64,000 nucleotides of DNA, taken from positions 62,001-126,000 of the forward strand of contig NZ_QNUJ01000009.1 in assembly GCF_003574625.1 (NCBI RefSeq), given 5' to 3'. Shown here one piece after another: positions 1 through 8,400 of the stretch. Numbering within the stretch: the stretch's first letter is position 1; every line of letters begins with the position of its first letter. The DNA is from Shinella zoogloeoides (lineage in GTDB: Bacteria; Pseudomonadota; Alphaproteobacteria; Rhizobiales; Rhizobiaceae). The position numbers were made by a program, and so were the translations under genes. The notes under the pieces were generated by a model that ran no database searches, was not told where the DNA came from, and saw nothing but the letters and a program-made list of their open reading frames with translations.

Positions 1-1405
1 TGCACCGAAAGAGACCGCATCGGAGGAAACCGCGGAAATCCCCGCCGCTCCTGCCGAGGAAGACGAGGACCGCGACCCGCTGCTCGATGAGGCGGAGGCC
101 GTCAATCCGGAAGCGGACTACCATATTCCGGAAGACGTCGAACCGGAGATCTACCCGCTTCCCCACGCACCGACTCCGCCGGCCGCCCAAGAACCGACCG
201 AAGCGGAGCCCGAGAGCGAGCCAGCCGCCGAAGAGGTCGTCGCAGAGCCGGAAGCTGGGGCGGAAGACGAAACCGTCGAGGAAGAGCCGGTCGAAGAATT
301 CGTCGCGCCCGCGGAAGAGATCGCCGAAGCAGGGTCGAAAGAGGATACGCCGGACGACATCGAGGACCCCGTTCTGGCAGAAGCCCTCCGCGCTGAAAAG
401 CCCGCCGACGCGCCCGCCCTGCCGAAGGGCTTTGCCACATCCGCGAAGGTGCCCGTCGAGGAGGCCGCGCCCGTGGCGCAGCCGAAGCGCACCTGGTTCC
501 AGCGCCTGCGCGAGGGCCTTGCCCGCACCTCCTCGCAGCTCACCGGCCAGATCACCAGCCTCTTCACCAAGCGCAAGCTCGACGACGATACGCTGCAGGA
601 CCTCGAAGACCTGCTGATCCAGGCCGATCTCGGCGTGGAGACGGCGCTGCGCATCACCGACACGCTCGCCTCCGAGCGCTACGGCAAGGACGTGACCGGC
701 GCGGATGTCTCGCGCATCATGTCGGCGGAGATCACCAAGGTCCTCGAACCTGTCGCAAAGCCGCTGGAGCTCGATCTCAGCCACAAGCCGCATGTCATCC
801 TCGTCGTCGGCGTCAACGGCACCGGCAAGACCACGACCATCGGCAAGCTCGCCGCCAAGCTTTCCGGAGCGGGCCTCAAGGTCATGCTGGCGGCCGGCGA
901 TACGTTCCGCGCCGCGGCCATCGAGCAGCTCAAGATCTGGGCGGATCGCACCGGCTCCGACATCGTTTCCTCCAAGCTCGGCGCCGATGCGGCGGGGCTT
1001 GCCTACGAGGCCTACGAGCAGGCCAAGCTGAAGAAGAGCGACGTCCTCATCGTCGATACCGCCGGCCGCCTCCAGAACAAGGCCGAGCTGATGGCCGAGC
1101 TAGAGAAGATCGTGCGCGTCCTCGGCAAGCTCGATCCCGACGCCCCGCACACCGTGCTCCAGACGCTCGACGCCACGACCGGCCAGAACGCGATGAACCA
1201 GGTGGAGATTTTCCGCAACGTCGCGGGGGTCTCGGGCCTGATCATGACAAAATTGGACGGTACGGCCCGCGGCGGCATCCTTGTGGCGATTGCCGCCAAG
1301 CACAAGCTGCCGGTCTATTTCATCGGTGTCGGCGAAGGGATCGACGATCTCGAACCCTTCGAGGCCAAGGATTTCGCGGAAGCGATCGCAGGAGTTGGAG
1401 CATGA
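1..1405 (+). CDS. ftsY: Signal recognition particle receptor FtsY (5' end cut by window)
   Basis: FtsY is the SRP receptor GTPase that docks ribosome-nascent chain-SRP complexes at the inner membrane for co-translational insertion of membrane proteins. The reading frame is already open at base 2, so the true start lies outside the window. The first ~430 bases encode the acidic Glu/Ala/Pro-rich A domain typical of FtsY. The NG domain follows, with the P-loop [10 protein letters not shown], the [11 protein letters not shown] motif, DTAGR and [14 protein letters not shown] at 449 could be read as a start, but the upstream coding is continuous and compositionally FtsY-like, so it is internal. The stop overlaps the yciB start by 4 bp (ATGA), indicating translational coupling. 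Confidence 0.96.
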   Translation, partial: APKETASEETAEIPAAPAEEDEDRDPLLDEAEAVNPEADYHIPEDVEPEIYPLPHAPTPPAAQEPTEAEPESEPAAEEVVAEPEAGAEDETVEEEPVEEFVAPAEEIAEAGSKEDTPDDIEDPVLAEALRAEKPADAPALPKGFATSAKVPVEEAAPVAQPKRTWFQRLREGLARTSSQLTGQITSLFTKRKLDDDTLQDLEDLLIQADLGVETALRITDTLASERYGKDVTGADVSRIMSAEITKVLEPVAKPLELDLSHKPHVILVVGVNGTGKTTTIGKLAAKLSGAGLKVMLAAGDTFRAAAIEQLKIWADRTGSDIVSSKLGADAAGLAYEAYEQAKLKKSDVLIVDTAGRLQNKAELMAELEKIVRVLGKLDPDAPHTVLQTLDATTGQNAMNQVEIFRNVAGVSGLIMTKLDGTARGGILVAIAAKHKLPVYFIGVGEGIDDLEPFEAKDFAEAIAGVGA

Positions 1406-2052
1406 GCAAGGCAACGCTGGACGCACCGGCCAAGGAAGAGGAGAAGGTCAGCCCGCTCCTCAAGATGGTGCTGGAGCTCGGACCGCTCGTCGTCTTCTTC
1501 TTCGCCAATTCGCGCGGCGAATGGCTGGCGTCGCACTTTCCGGTGCTGGCCGAGATGGGCGGGCCGATCTTCATCGCCACCGGCCTCTTCATGGCCGCGA
1601 CGGCCATCGCGCTCATCGTCTCGTGGATTCTGACGCGCACCCTGCCGATGATGCCGCTGATCTCGGGCGTCGTCGTCTTCGTCTTCGGCGCGCTGACGCT
1701 CTGGCTGCAGAACGACACCTTCATCAAGATGAAGCCGACCATCGTCAACACGCTGTTCGGCGCCATCCTGCTCGGCGGGCTTTTCTTCGGCAAGTCGCTG
1801 CTCGGCTACGTCTTCCACGCCGCCTTCAAGCTGACGGACGAGGGCTGGCGCAAGCTGACGCTGCGCTGGGGCCTGTTCTTCATCGTGCTCGCCGTGATGA
1901 ACGAGGTCGTCTGGCGCAATTTTTCGACCGATTTCTGGGTCGCCTTCAAGGTCTGGGGCACCATGCCCATCACCATCCTCTTCACGCTCTCGCAGATGCC
2001 GCTGATCATGCGCCATTCGGCCGAGCAGCCGGAAGAAGAAAAGGCGCCGTAA
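1402..2052 (+). CDS. yciB: Inner-membrane septation protein YciB/IspZ
   Basis: This 216-residue polytopic protein matches the YciB/IspZ (intracellular septation protein A) family in length and pattern. It has about six hydrophobic segments (roughly residues 20-36, 54-76, 82-100, 112-135, 150-167 and 180-197), a conserved [10 protein letters not shown] stretch near the N terminus and family-type motifs ([14 protein letters not shown]) toward the C terminus. In Enterobacteria YciB interacts with cell-elongation and division proteins; its molecular activity is not settled. The start overlaps the ftsY stop (ATGA). The 3' end faces rpoH2 tail to tail with only 3 bp between the stops. Confidence 0.93.
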   Translation: MSKATLDAPAKEEEKVSPLLKMVLELGPLVVFFFANSRGEWLASHFPVLAEMGGPIFIATGLFMAATAIALIVSWILTRTLPMMPLISGVVVFVFGALTLWLQNDTFIKMKPTIVNTLFGAILLGGLFFGKSLLGYVFHAAFKLTDEGWRKLTLRWGLFFIVLAVMNEVVWRNFSTDFWVAFKVWGTMPITILFTLSQMPLIMRHSAEQPEEEKAP

Positions 2053-2055
2053 GCC

Positions 2056-2919
2056 TCACGCGTAGGCGAAATCCGCCGTCTTGCTGATCAGCACGGCTTT
2101 CAGCTTTTCCAGCGCCCGGTTCTCGATCTGGCGCACGCGCTCCTTCGAGATGCCGAGGAGAACACCCAGTTCCTCGAGCGTCGCGCCATTCTCGGCGAGG
2201 CGGCGGGCACGGATGATCTTCATCTCGCGCTCGTTGAGCTGGCCAAGCGCCGAGTGCAGCCAGTGATGACGGCGTTCGCCGTCGATGCTGCCCTCGGCCT
2301 GCTCATCGGGCAGGGGCGCGTCGCTGGTGAGGAAATCGAGGCGGTTCGAGCCTTCGCCGCCCTCCCCTACCGAAAGCGGCGCCTGGAGGGAGACGTCGGA
2401 GGCGGAAAGCCGCGCATCCATGGTGCGCACATCCGCCGTGCTGACCCCGAGGGCCGCCGCGATTTCCTGATGGATCGCCTCGCTCGTCAGATGGTCATCG
2501 CCGCGGGCGAGCCGGGCGCGAAGGCGCCGAAGGTTGAAGAAGAGCGCCTTCTGCGCGGAGCTTGTGCCGCCGCGCACGATGGACCAGTTGCGCAGCACAT
2601 AGTCCTGGATGGAGGCGCGGATCCACCAGCTTGCATAGGTGGAGAAGCGCACCTGCCGCTCCGGCTCGAAGCGGGCTGCCGCTTCCAGCAGGCCGATATA
2701 GCCCTCCTGCACGAGATCGCCGAGCGGCAGGCCGAAGTTGCGAAACTTGCCCGCCATCGAGACGACGAGGCGCATATGGGCCATGGCGATGCGATTGCGC
2801 GCATGCTGGTCGTGATTGTCCTTCCAGGCATGGGCGAGGGCCTGCTCCTCCTCCCTTTCCAGATAGGGGGCGGACATAGCGAGCTTGATCATGCGGCGGT
2901 CTGCGGTCGTCGTAGCCAT
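2056..2919 (-). CDS. rpoH2: RNA polymerase sigma-32 factor, RpoH2 type
   Basis: A 287-residue heat-shock-type sigma factor. Region 2 covers about residues 45-116, with LVQEGYIGLLEAAARFEP and FSTYASWWIRASIQDYV. The RpoH box is recognisable as QKALFFNLR at residues 123-131. Region 4 with its helix-turn-helix (LGISKERVRQIENRALEKL) occupies about 250-278. I call RpoH2 rather than RpoH1 from the neighbourhood (ftsY-yciB downstream, carD upstream), which I recall from Sinorhizobium meliloti, and from the EcfG-type promoter upstream; RpoE2 control of rpoH2 is known there. The Shine-Dalgarno GGAGAG lies 6 nt before the ATG. RpoH2 directs part of the stress regulon. Confidence 0.92.
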   Translation of the reverse strand: MATTTADRRMIKLAMSAPYLEREEEQALAHAWKDNHDQHARNRIAMAHMRLVVSMAGKFRNFGLPLGDLVQEGYIGLLEAAARFEPERQVRFSTYASWWIRASIQDYVLRNWSIVRGGTSSAQKALFFNLRRLRARLARGDDHLTSEAIHQEIAAALGVSTADVRTMDARLSASDVSLQAPLSVGEGGEGSNRLDFLTSDAPLPDEQAEGSIDGERRHHWLHSALGQLNEREMKIIRARRLAENGATLEELGVLLGISKERVRQIENRALEKLKAVLISKTADFAYA

Positions 2920-2925
2920 GGCGGT

Positions 2926-2966
2926 CTCTCCACGTGAACCGAGGCGGCGAGAGGCATTATCTCTCG
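2926..2966 (-). promoter_or_regulatory. Possible alternating hairpin over the rpoH2 ribosome binding site
   Basis: In the rpoH2 leader, CGAGAG (2966-2961) can pair with CTCTCG (2953-2948) across a 7-nt loop. The same CTCTC segment is also complementary to the Shine-Dalgarno GGAGAG at 2931-2926, so the two pairings exclude each other. This could act as a thermosensor-like switch. It is inferred from complementarity alone; the short arms could pair by chance. Confidence 0.3.
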
Positions 2967-3083
2967 TCTGCGTGACGATGACGTTTCAGAGGAGCCTGCG
3001 GATCGCTCGAAAAGGGCTTCGAGCGAAGAAAGCGGCTGTTCCACTCCCGCGGCCGCCCGGAGCCGGTCGTCCTCGGGCGTTCA

Positions 3084-3108
3084 AACGGGTGCGGCGCAAA
3101 AAAGTTCC
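3084..3108 (-). promoter_or_regulatory. EcfG (RpoE2)-type stress promoter of rpoH2
   Basis: On the minus strand GGAAC (3108-3104) is followed by exactly 16 bases and CGTT (3087-3084). This is a full match to the consensus GGAAC-N16/17-CGTT used by the general-stress ECF sigma factor of alphaproteobacteria. It lies about 165 bp upstream of the rpoH2 ATG, facing it, and would give a leader of about 155 nt. Control of rpoH2 by RpoE2 is established in S. meliloti, which supports the call. Confidence 0.8.
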
Positions 3109-3111
3109 AAT

Positions 3112-3141
3112 AAAAAACCCGGCTGTCGCCAGCCGGGCTTT
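3112..3141 (-). terminator. Rho-independent terminator of carD
   Basis: Perfect 8-bp stem CCCGGCTG/CAGCCGGG with a TCGC loop, followed on the minus strand by six T residues (3117-3112), 24 bp beyond the carD stop. Its tail abuts the rpoH2 -35 element, so carD transcription should stop just before that promoter. Confidence 0.9.
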
Positions 3142-3164
3142 AAATTTCGACGTTGCGCCCTAGA

Positions 3165-3734
3165 TCAGGCCGCTTCGTCCTGCGAGTCGTCTTCCTCGAT
3201 GGCCTTGCCGCGCTTCGGACCCTTGGCGAGGTTCGTCTCGACGAGACGGACGGCTTCGGTTTCCGACATCTTGTTCACGGCGGCGATTTCGCGGGCCATA
3301 CGGTCGAGAGCGGCTTCATAGAGCTGACGCTCGGAATAGGACTGTTCCGGCTGGTTCTCGGCGCGATAGAGGTCGCGGACCACTTCGGCGATCGAGATCA
3401 GGTCGCCCGAATTGATCTTGGCATCGTATTCCTGCGCGCGGCGCGACCACATGGTACGCTTCACGCGGGCCTTGCCCTGGACAACCTTCAGCGCGCGGTC
3501 GACGAAATCGGTCTCCGACAGTTTGCGCATGCCGATGGAAACGGCCTTGGCAACCGGCACCTTGAGACGCATCTTGTCCTTCTCGAAATCGATGACAAAA
3601 AGCTCGAGCTTCATGCCGGCGACTTCCTGCTCTTCGATGGCGACGATCTGGCCGACGCCGTGAGCGGGATAGACGATCGACTCGCCGGTCTTGAAGCCCT
3701 GGCGCGTGGAAGATTTCTTCTGCTGGGTCGTCAT
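3165..3734 (-). CDS. carD: CarD family transcriptional regulator
   Basis: A 189-residue CarD protein. The N-terminal RNA-polymerase-interacting Tudor-like domain (about residues 8-70) carries GESIVYPAHGVGQIVAIEE and the following beta strands. The helical C-terminal domain (about 70-165) includes the WSRRAQEYDAKINSGD region and ends in an acidic tail. Related CarD proteins bind the beta subunit and stabilise open promoter complexes. An in-frame TTG at 3743 would add three residues, but the ATG at 3734 gives the usual N terminus (MTTQQKK); AGGGAG lies about 12 nt upstream of it. A strong terminator follows the gene. Confidence 0.93.
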   Translation of the reverse strand: MTTQQKKSSTRQGFKTGESIVYPAHGVGQIVAIEEQEVAGMKLELFVIDFEKDKMRLKVPVAKAVSIGMRKLSETDFVDRALKVVQGKARVKRTMWSRRAQEYDAKINSGDLISIAEVVRDLYRAENQPEQSYSERQLYEAALDRMAREIAAVNKMSETEAVRLVETNLAKGPKRGKAIEEDDSQDEAA

Positions 3735-3981
3735 TCTATTCAAATACTCCCTGTTACGCTCCCCGGCGACGGCCGGGGTGGGTCCGGGGACCCGGGAAAG
3801 ACGGGGGGCACCTTGGGGGTGTCACCACTGGTCCGTCCGCCATGCGCAAAAACGTCCCTTTCGACGCGATCACATTTGAGCAACCGAGGTTGCCTATGGG
3901 AGGTGAGCGACGTTGAGGGATCGTTAGCTTTCGTGGTGGTGTTCGGGCACGCAAAATGCCGCGATTTGGATCAGTATCCGG

Positions 3982-4010
3982 ACCCTATCACAAAAAAGTG
4001 CCGAAATCAA
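3982..4010 (-). promoter_or_regulatory. Candidate sigma-70 promoter for carD
   Basis: On the minus strand TTGATT (4010-4005) is separated by 17 bp from TAGGGT (3987-3982), inside an A+T-rich patch about 250 bp upstream of carD. The -35 is good and the -10 weak. It is a single-match prediction. Confidence 0.4.
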
Positions 4011-4101
4011 TAATTTGCTTCGCATGGGTCATCAAGCCTGCCCTATCGCGCTTTTCGCGCGAGCATGCTTTTTTCCCCAGCTTCGGTCATTGCCGCCCGG
4101 T

Positions 4102-4121
4102 GCCGGGCGATCGCGCCCGGC
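4102..4121 (-). terminator. GC-rich hairpin after fdxA
   Basis: Perfect 8-bp stem GCCGGGCG/CGCCCGGC with an ATCG loop, 9 bp downstream of the fdxA stop. No U-tract follows directly on the minus strand, so it may be only a 3'-end stabilising hairpin or a weak terminator. Confidence 0.4.
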
Positions 4122-4129
4122 CGGCGGGG

Positions 4130-4468
4130 TCAGTCGCCCTGGCCGGGCTTCGGCGAGAAATACTGCTCGTACTTGCCTTCCACGCCGTCCATTTCCTTGG
4201 CTTCCGGCATCGCATCGCGCTTGATCGTGATGTTCGGCCAGACCGAGGCGAATTCCGAATTGATCTTCAGCCACTTGTCGAGGCCCGGCTCGGTATCCGG
4301 CTTGATGGCCTCGGCGGGACATTCCGGTTCGCAGACGCCGCAGTCGATGCATTCGTCGGGATGGATGACGAGAAAGTTCTCGCCCTCGTAGAAGCAGTCG
4401 ACGGGGCACACTTCCACACAGTCCGTGTACTTGCAGCGGATGCAGTTGTCGGTCACGACATACGTCAT
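4130..4468 (-). CDS. fdxA: 7Fe ferredoxin FdxA
   Basis: A 112-residue ferredoxin of the Azotobacter FdI / FdxA type. The N-terminal half has two cysteine clusters, [17 protein letters not shown] (from about residue 9) and [12 protein letters not shown] (from about residue 40), as expected for one [3Fe-4S] and one [4Fe-4S] centre. The C-terminal extension (about residues 60-112, including the [19 protein letters not shown] stretch) is the part that distinguishes FdxA from short bacterial 2[4Fe-4S] ferredoxins. It is a soluble electron carrier; the physiological partner cannot be read from the sequence. The Shine-Dalgarno GGAG precedes the ATG at good spacing. It lies between hslR and carD on the same strand. 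Confidence 0.95.
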   Translation of the reverse strand: MTYVVTDNCIRCKYTDCVEVCPVDCFYEGENFLVIHPDECIDCGVCEPECPAEAIKPDTEPGLDKWLKINSEFASVWPNITIKRDAMPEAKEMDGVEGKYEQYFSPKPGQGD

Positions 4469-4659
4469 GCTTCACTCCAGAATCGTCATAAGGCGGCGGA
4501 GGCGGGGCCATCCGGCGCCGCAAAACCTGTCACGCAGTCGGCTTGCCGGACAGAAGAGGGCCGCGCTCGCGCAGGCTGTCCGGTGGCTGAGGTAAAGGCT
4601 TTGCGGGCGCTTTGCAAGCGTAATACATGCGCCGCCTGACGCGTGCGAGGTATAGAATT

Positions 4660-5079
4660 CTAATCCTCGTCGTCGCCGGGAAAAGCCTGGAGCCGGTCGG
4701 TTTCCCGGCGCTCCCGCTTCGTCGGCCGTCCGGCGCCCCGTTCGCGCGTCGCCTGCGCGAAAAGATTGCGCTCCTCGCGGGACGGAGGGGGCGGCGTCAT
4801 GTCGCTGTAGAGAAGACGGGCTTCCTCATAGGGACCGCGGCGCACGCCGGGCTGGAGCACCTTGACCACCGCGTCGTGCCGGTCGAGCGAGAGGACGATA
4901 ACGTCGCCCGGCCGCACCGCATGCGAGGGTTGGCGGACACTGACGCCGTTGACGCTGACATCGCCCGCCTCGACGGACTTCGCCGCGAGCGAGCGGGACT
5001 TGCGCAGCCGCGCGAAGAACAGCCACTTGTCGATGCGCTGCCGCGCCTGACCCGCGGGCTGTTCCTCATTATGAGCCAT
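4660..5079 (-). CDS. hslR: S4-domain RNA-binding protein, Hsp15 (HslR) type
   Basis: A 139-residue protein whose first ~70 residues form an S4 RNA-binding domain (RIDKWLFFARLRKSRSLAAKSVEAGDVSVNG ... RPGDVI, seen as two parts). The C-terminal half is basic and charged (PSREERNLFAQATRERGAGRPTKRERR). E. coli Hsp15 binds 50S subunits carrying stalled peptidyl-tRNA; the same role is plausible here. Only 4 bp separate its ATG from the stop of the upstream helicase, so the two are almost certainly co-transcribed, linking two RNA-binding proteins in one operon. Confidence 0.9.
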   Translation of the reverse strand: MAHNEEQPAGQARQRIDKWLFFARLRKSRSLAAKSVEAGDVSVNGVSVRQPSHAVRPGDVIVLSLDRHDAVVKVLQPGVRRGPYEEARLLYSDMTPPPPSREERNLFAQATRERGAGRPTKRERRETDRLQAFPGDDED

Positions 5080-5083
5080 CGGC

Positions 5084-8000
5084 CTACTTCTTCATCTGCT
5101 CCTTGAGCGCCGCGAGCTTGGCGAAGGGCGAATCCGGATCGATCGGCTTTTCCTTGCGGGGAGGCCGGGCCTCGAACTTCGCCTGCTGCGGCTTGCCGCC
5201 ACGGTCGTTGCGCTCGCCGCGATCCGGGCGGTTGCCGCCCTGCGGCTTTCCGTCGCGGCCCTTGTTCTGGTCCGGGCGGCCGCGGCCGCCTTCCCGGCGC
5301 TCGCCACGCTCACCGGCCGGCTGGCCGCGATGACGCTCGCCGCCGCGGCGTTCGCCCTGGCCCTGACGGTCGCCGTGGCGCTGGCCCTGACGCTGATTGT
5401 CGTGGCGCGAGCCCGGACGCCAGAGGAGGACGGGCTTGGCCTCGGCCGGCTCGCCTTCGCCGGCCGCTTCCGCGACCGGGGCTTCCGCAGTCTCGGCAAC
5501 GGGTGCCTCGGTGGCCGCAGCCGGAGCCTCGACTGTCTCGGCCGGGGCTTCAGCCGTCGCTTCGCCTTCGTCGGACGCGTCGGCATCGTGTTCGTCGGAG
5601 GTCTCCGTGCCTGCTTCGGCCGGGGTCTCCGCAGCGGCGGCCGGGGCCTGCGCGGCGAGGAAGGCGGCGGCCTCCTCGGCCTTCACGCTGTCGGCGCGGT
5701 AGCCAAGACCCTTGAGGATTTCCTCCATGTCATCCGGCGTCGCGCCGAGGATGGAGAGCATGGCGGTCGTCGCCATGAAGCGGCGGCCGTCATAGGCGCC
5801 TTCCGGGCGCGGCGTGCCGGGCTTCCACTGCAGGAGCGGGCGGATGAGGTCGGCAAGGCGCTCGAGGATGTCGATGCGCACGGCGCGCTTGCCGAGGAAA
5901 CGGAAGCCGGCCAGCTTGTAGAAGGCGCGCTCGTAGCTCGGATCGGTGACGACCGAGGTGCGGCCGGCGGCCAGCACCGGGATGAGGTCGCCATAGCCCG
6001 GCTTGTCGAGGCCGTCGTTCTTCAGCGCCCAGAGCAGCGTGATGAGCTCGGCCGGGGCGGGCTTCAGCAAGGCCGGCATGAAGATGTGGTAGGCGCCGAA
6101 GCGGATGCCGTGCTTGCGCATGGAAGCGCGGGCATCCTGGTCGAGCGCCTTCACGTCGTCGGCGACGTCGCGGCGGAACAGCACGCCGAGGCTTTCCACG
6201 AGCTGGAAGGCGAGGCCCTTGGCAAGGCCCTGCAGGTCTTCGGCGCGCGAGAGGTCGTCCAGCGGCTTCAACACGGTCGCGATGTGATGGTTCACGAAGC
6301 GCTCGATGCGGGCGGCAACGTGGTCGCGCGCATTGCCCGTCAGCTGCTCGTCGGAGAGCAGGATGACGCGCGGACGCATGATATGGTCGGAGGCCGAAAG
6401 GCGGGCGACGGGATCGCCGAGCCAGCGCACGGTGCCGTCCGAGCTCAGCGCGAGATCGGCATTGCCGGCGGCATGCAGGCGTGCGGCACGGGCCTCGAAC
6501 TCCAGCGCGAGCGCCTTCTGCGCAGCCGCCTGCACGGCCTTCGCATCGGGGCCTTCCGTCCCGGCGGCCAGCGTGAACCGGAAACCGGCCAACTGCCCGA
6601 CATGATGTCCCTCTACGAAGACATCGCCATTCACACTGATTTCAGCTTCCAGCATCGCATTCTCTCTCAGGCGCTTCATGAGCACAGATGTCCTGCGATC
6701 AACAAAGCGTTTCGTCAACCGTTCATGTAGCGCATCGGACAATCGGTCTTCGATTTCCCGCGTCTTTTCCTGCCAGTGTGTCGGATCGGCAAGCCATCCG
6801 GGTCGATTCGACACATAGGTCCAGGTCCTTATCTGCGCGATTCGTGCCGAAAGCGTGTCGATCTCGCCATCGGTCCTGTCGGCCCGGCGGACCTGATCCG
6901 CCAGAAAATCCTCGTTCACCGTGCCACGCTTTACCAGGTCCGCATAGAGCGTCGAGATGAGATCGGCATGCTGGGCAGGCGTGATGCGGCGATAATCGGG
7001 AAGCGCGCAGGCTTCCCAGAGCTTTTCGACACGCTCGGGGGTCGTCGCAAGGTCCCGGACATCCGGGTAGCGCGAAAGATGGTCCAGCGCCTGCTGGTCG
7101 ACGGCCGGCAGCGCCCGTGTCAGCCCGCCGATCGGCGGCGGTGCGTCGAGCGACTGGCGGAGCGATTGCAGGGAGGAATAGTCGAAGCGGGTCGTGCGCC
7201 ATTGCAGCACCTTCACGGGATCGAAATGGTGCGTCTCGATGCGCTTGACCAGCTCGTCGTCGAAGGGATCGACGCGGCCCGTCACGCCGAAGGTGCCATC
7301 GCGCAGGTGCCGGCCGGCGCGGCCGGCGATCTGGGCGAGCTCGGCCGGGTTGAGGTTGCGGAACTGGTAGCCGTCGAACTTGCGGTCCTGCGCGAAGGCG
7401 ACATGGTCGACATCGAGGTTGAGGCCCATGCCGATGGCATCGGTGGCGACGAGATATTCGACATCGCCCTCCTGGTAGAGCGCGACCTGCGCATTGCGGG
7501 TGCGCGGCGAGAGCGCGCCGAGCACCACCGCCGCCCCGCCGCGCTGGCGGCGGATCAGCTCGGCGATGGCATAGACCTCGTCGGCCGAGAAGGCGACGAT
7601 GGCGGTGCGCTGCGGCAGGCGCGTGATCTTCTTCGAGCCGGAATAGAAGAGCTGCGACAGGCGCGGCCGTTCGATGACATGGATGCCGGGCAGGAGCTGC
7701 TCGAGAATCGGCTTCATGGTAGCCGCGCCGAGCAGCAGCGTCTCGTCGCGGCCCCTCAGATGCAGCACCCGGTCGGTGAAGATGTGGCCGCGTTCGAGAT
7801 CGCCGGCAAGCTGCACCTCGTCGATGGCGACGAAGGCGGCGCGCGTCTCGCGCGGCATCGCCTCCACCGTGCAGACAGAGAAGCGCGCCATATGCGGCGT
7901 GATCTTCTCCTCGCCGGTGACGAGCGCGACATTGTGCTGGCCGACCTTCTCGACGAGGCGCGTATAGACCTCGCGCGCGAGAAGGCGCAGAGGCAGGCCG

Positions 8001-8119
8001 ATAACGCCCGTCTCATGTGCCACCATGCGTTCGATTGCGTAGTGGGTCTTGCCCGTATTGGTCGGGCCGAGCACCGCGGTCACCCCGCGGCCGCTCAGGA
8101 TCATGGGTGCTTGCGACAA
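5084..8119 (-). CDS. SUV3-like superfamily 2 RNA helicase with disordered tail
   Basis: A 1011-residue helicase. Walker A is GPTNTGKT at residues 18-25, the SUV3-type form, and the Walker B-like box is AIDEVQ near residue 98. Later helicase motifs include VATDAIGMGLN and QIAGRAGR. This architecture resembles mitochondrial Suv3, an RNA helicase of the degradosome, and is commonly annotated in rhizobia only as a helicase-related protein. From about residue 804 the protein becomes low complexity: an Ala/Glu/Asp-rich acidic block (about 823-895), then an Arg/Gly/Gln-rich basic block (about 904-985), ending in a short ordered-looking motif (DPDSPFAKLAALKEQ). It is the upstream gene of the hslR pair. 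RNA as substrate is inferred from the family. Confidence 0.88.
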   Translation of the reverse strand: MSQAPMILSGRGVTAVLGPTNTGKTHYAIERMVAHETGVIGLPLRLLAREVYTRLVEKVGQHNVALVTGEEKITPHMARFSVCTVEAMPRETRAAFVAIDEVQLAGDLERGHIFTDRVLHLRGRDETLLLGAATMKPILEQLLPGIHVIERPRLSQLFYSGSKKITRLPQRTAIVAFSADEVYAIAELIRRQRGGAAVVLGALSPRTRNAQVALYQEGDVEYLVATDAIGMGLNLDVDHVAFAQDRKFDGYQFRNLNPAELAQIAGRAGRHLRDGTFGVTGRVDPFDDELVKRIETHHFDPVKVLQWRTTRFDYSSLQSLRQSLDAPPPIGGLTRALPAVDQQALDHLSRYPDVRDLATTPERVEKLWEACALPDYRRITPAQHADLISTLYADLVKRGTVNEDFLADQVRRADRTDGEIDTLSARIAQIRTWTYVSNRPGWLADPTHWQEKTREIEDRLSDALHERLTKRFVDRRTSVLMKRLRENAMLEAEISVNGDVFVEGHHVGQLAGFRFTLAAGTEGPDAKAVQAAAQKALALEFEARAARLHAAGNADLALSSDGTVRWLGDPVARLSASDHIMRPRVILLSDEQLTGNARDHVAARIERFVNHHIATVLKPLDDLSRAEDLQGLAKGLAFQLVESLGVLFRRDVADDVKALDQDARASMRKHGIRFGAYHIFMPALLKPAPAELITLLWALKNDGLDKPGYGDLIPVLAAGRTSVVTDPSYERAFYKLAGFRFLGKRAVRIDILERLADLIRPLLQWKPGTPRPEGAYDGRRFMATTAMLSILGATPDDMEEILKGLGYRADSVKAEEAAAFLAAQAPAAAAETPAEAGTETSDEHDADASDEGEATAEAPAETVEAPAAATEAPVAETAEAPVAEAAGEGEPAEAKPVLLWRPGSRHDNQRQGQRHGDRQGQGERRGGERHRGQPAGERGERREGGRGRPDQNKGRDGKPQGGNRPDRGERNDRGGKPQQAKFEARPPRKEKPIDPDSPFAKLAALKEQMKK

Positions 8120-8349
8120 GACATGCCCCGGCAGGTTTCAGTTTCGGGCTCACAGATGCCCATCGGGGCGGCCGATGGCAAGGGGGGAGGTGAAATAGGG
8201 CGGTTTTCCCGATGGTTTGGCGCGGGTCTGGAACAGGGCACGAACGAAACGGAGACGAATCGATGACTCTGGGTGATTCAGGGTTTGTTCTTTCACCGGA
8301 TCGGCAAAACCCACCGGCAAGCAACGTTTGAAGAAATTTTTACCTGGCA

Positions 8350-8378
8350 TTGCAGAATCGTTGTTTTGCAATCTATTA
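8350..8378 (+). promoter_or_regulatory. Candidate promoter of the orphan membrane protein gene
   Basis: TTGCAG (8350-8355), a 17-bp spacer and CTATTA (8373-8378) resemble the rhizobial housekeeping consensus CTTGAC-N17-CTATAT. Transcription would begin around 8385, giving a leader of about 16 nt before the ATG at 8401. It argues against translation from the in-frame TTG at 8350. Confidence 0.5.
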
Positions 8379-8400
8379 TTTAGACAGCGATCCGGAACGG

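Larger units (their letters stand above)
3735..4129. other. carD-fdxA intergenic region (395 bp)
   Basis: No gene is supported here. The stretch holds the presumed carD promoter (3982-4010), a GC-rich hairpin just past the fdxA stop (4102-4121) and G/C-rich runs around 3770-3815 in what would be the carD leader. The middle part (3840-4080) is A+T-richer than the neighbouring genes. Confidence 0.6.

Noticed and set aside
449-1405. ftsY starting at the GTG at 449
   Set aside because: The same frame is open to the window edge and encodes the acidic A domain expected upstream of the FtsY NG domain.
8350-8400. TTG start for the orphan membrane protein
   Set aside because: The TTG coincides with the -35 box of the best promoter candidate. 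The ATG at 8401 lies just after the predicted transcription start.
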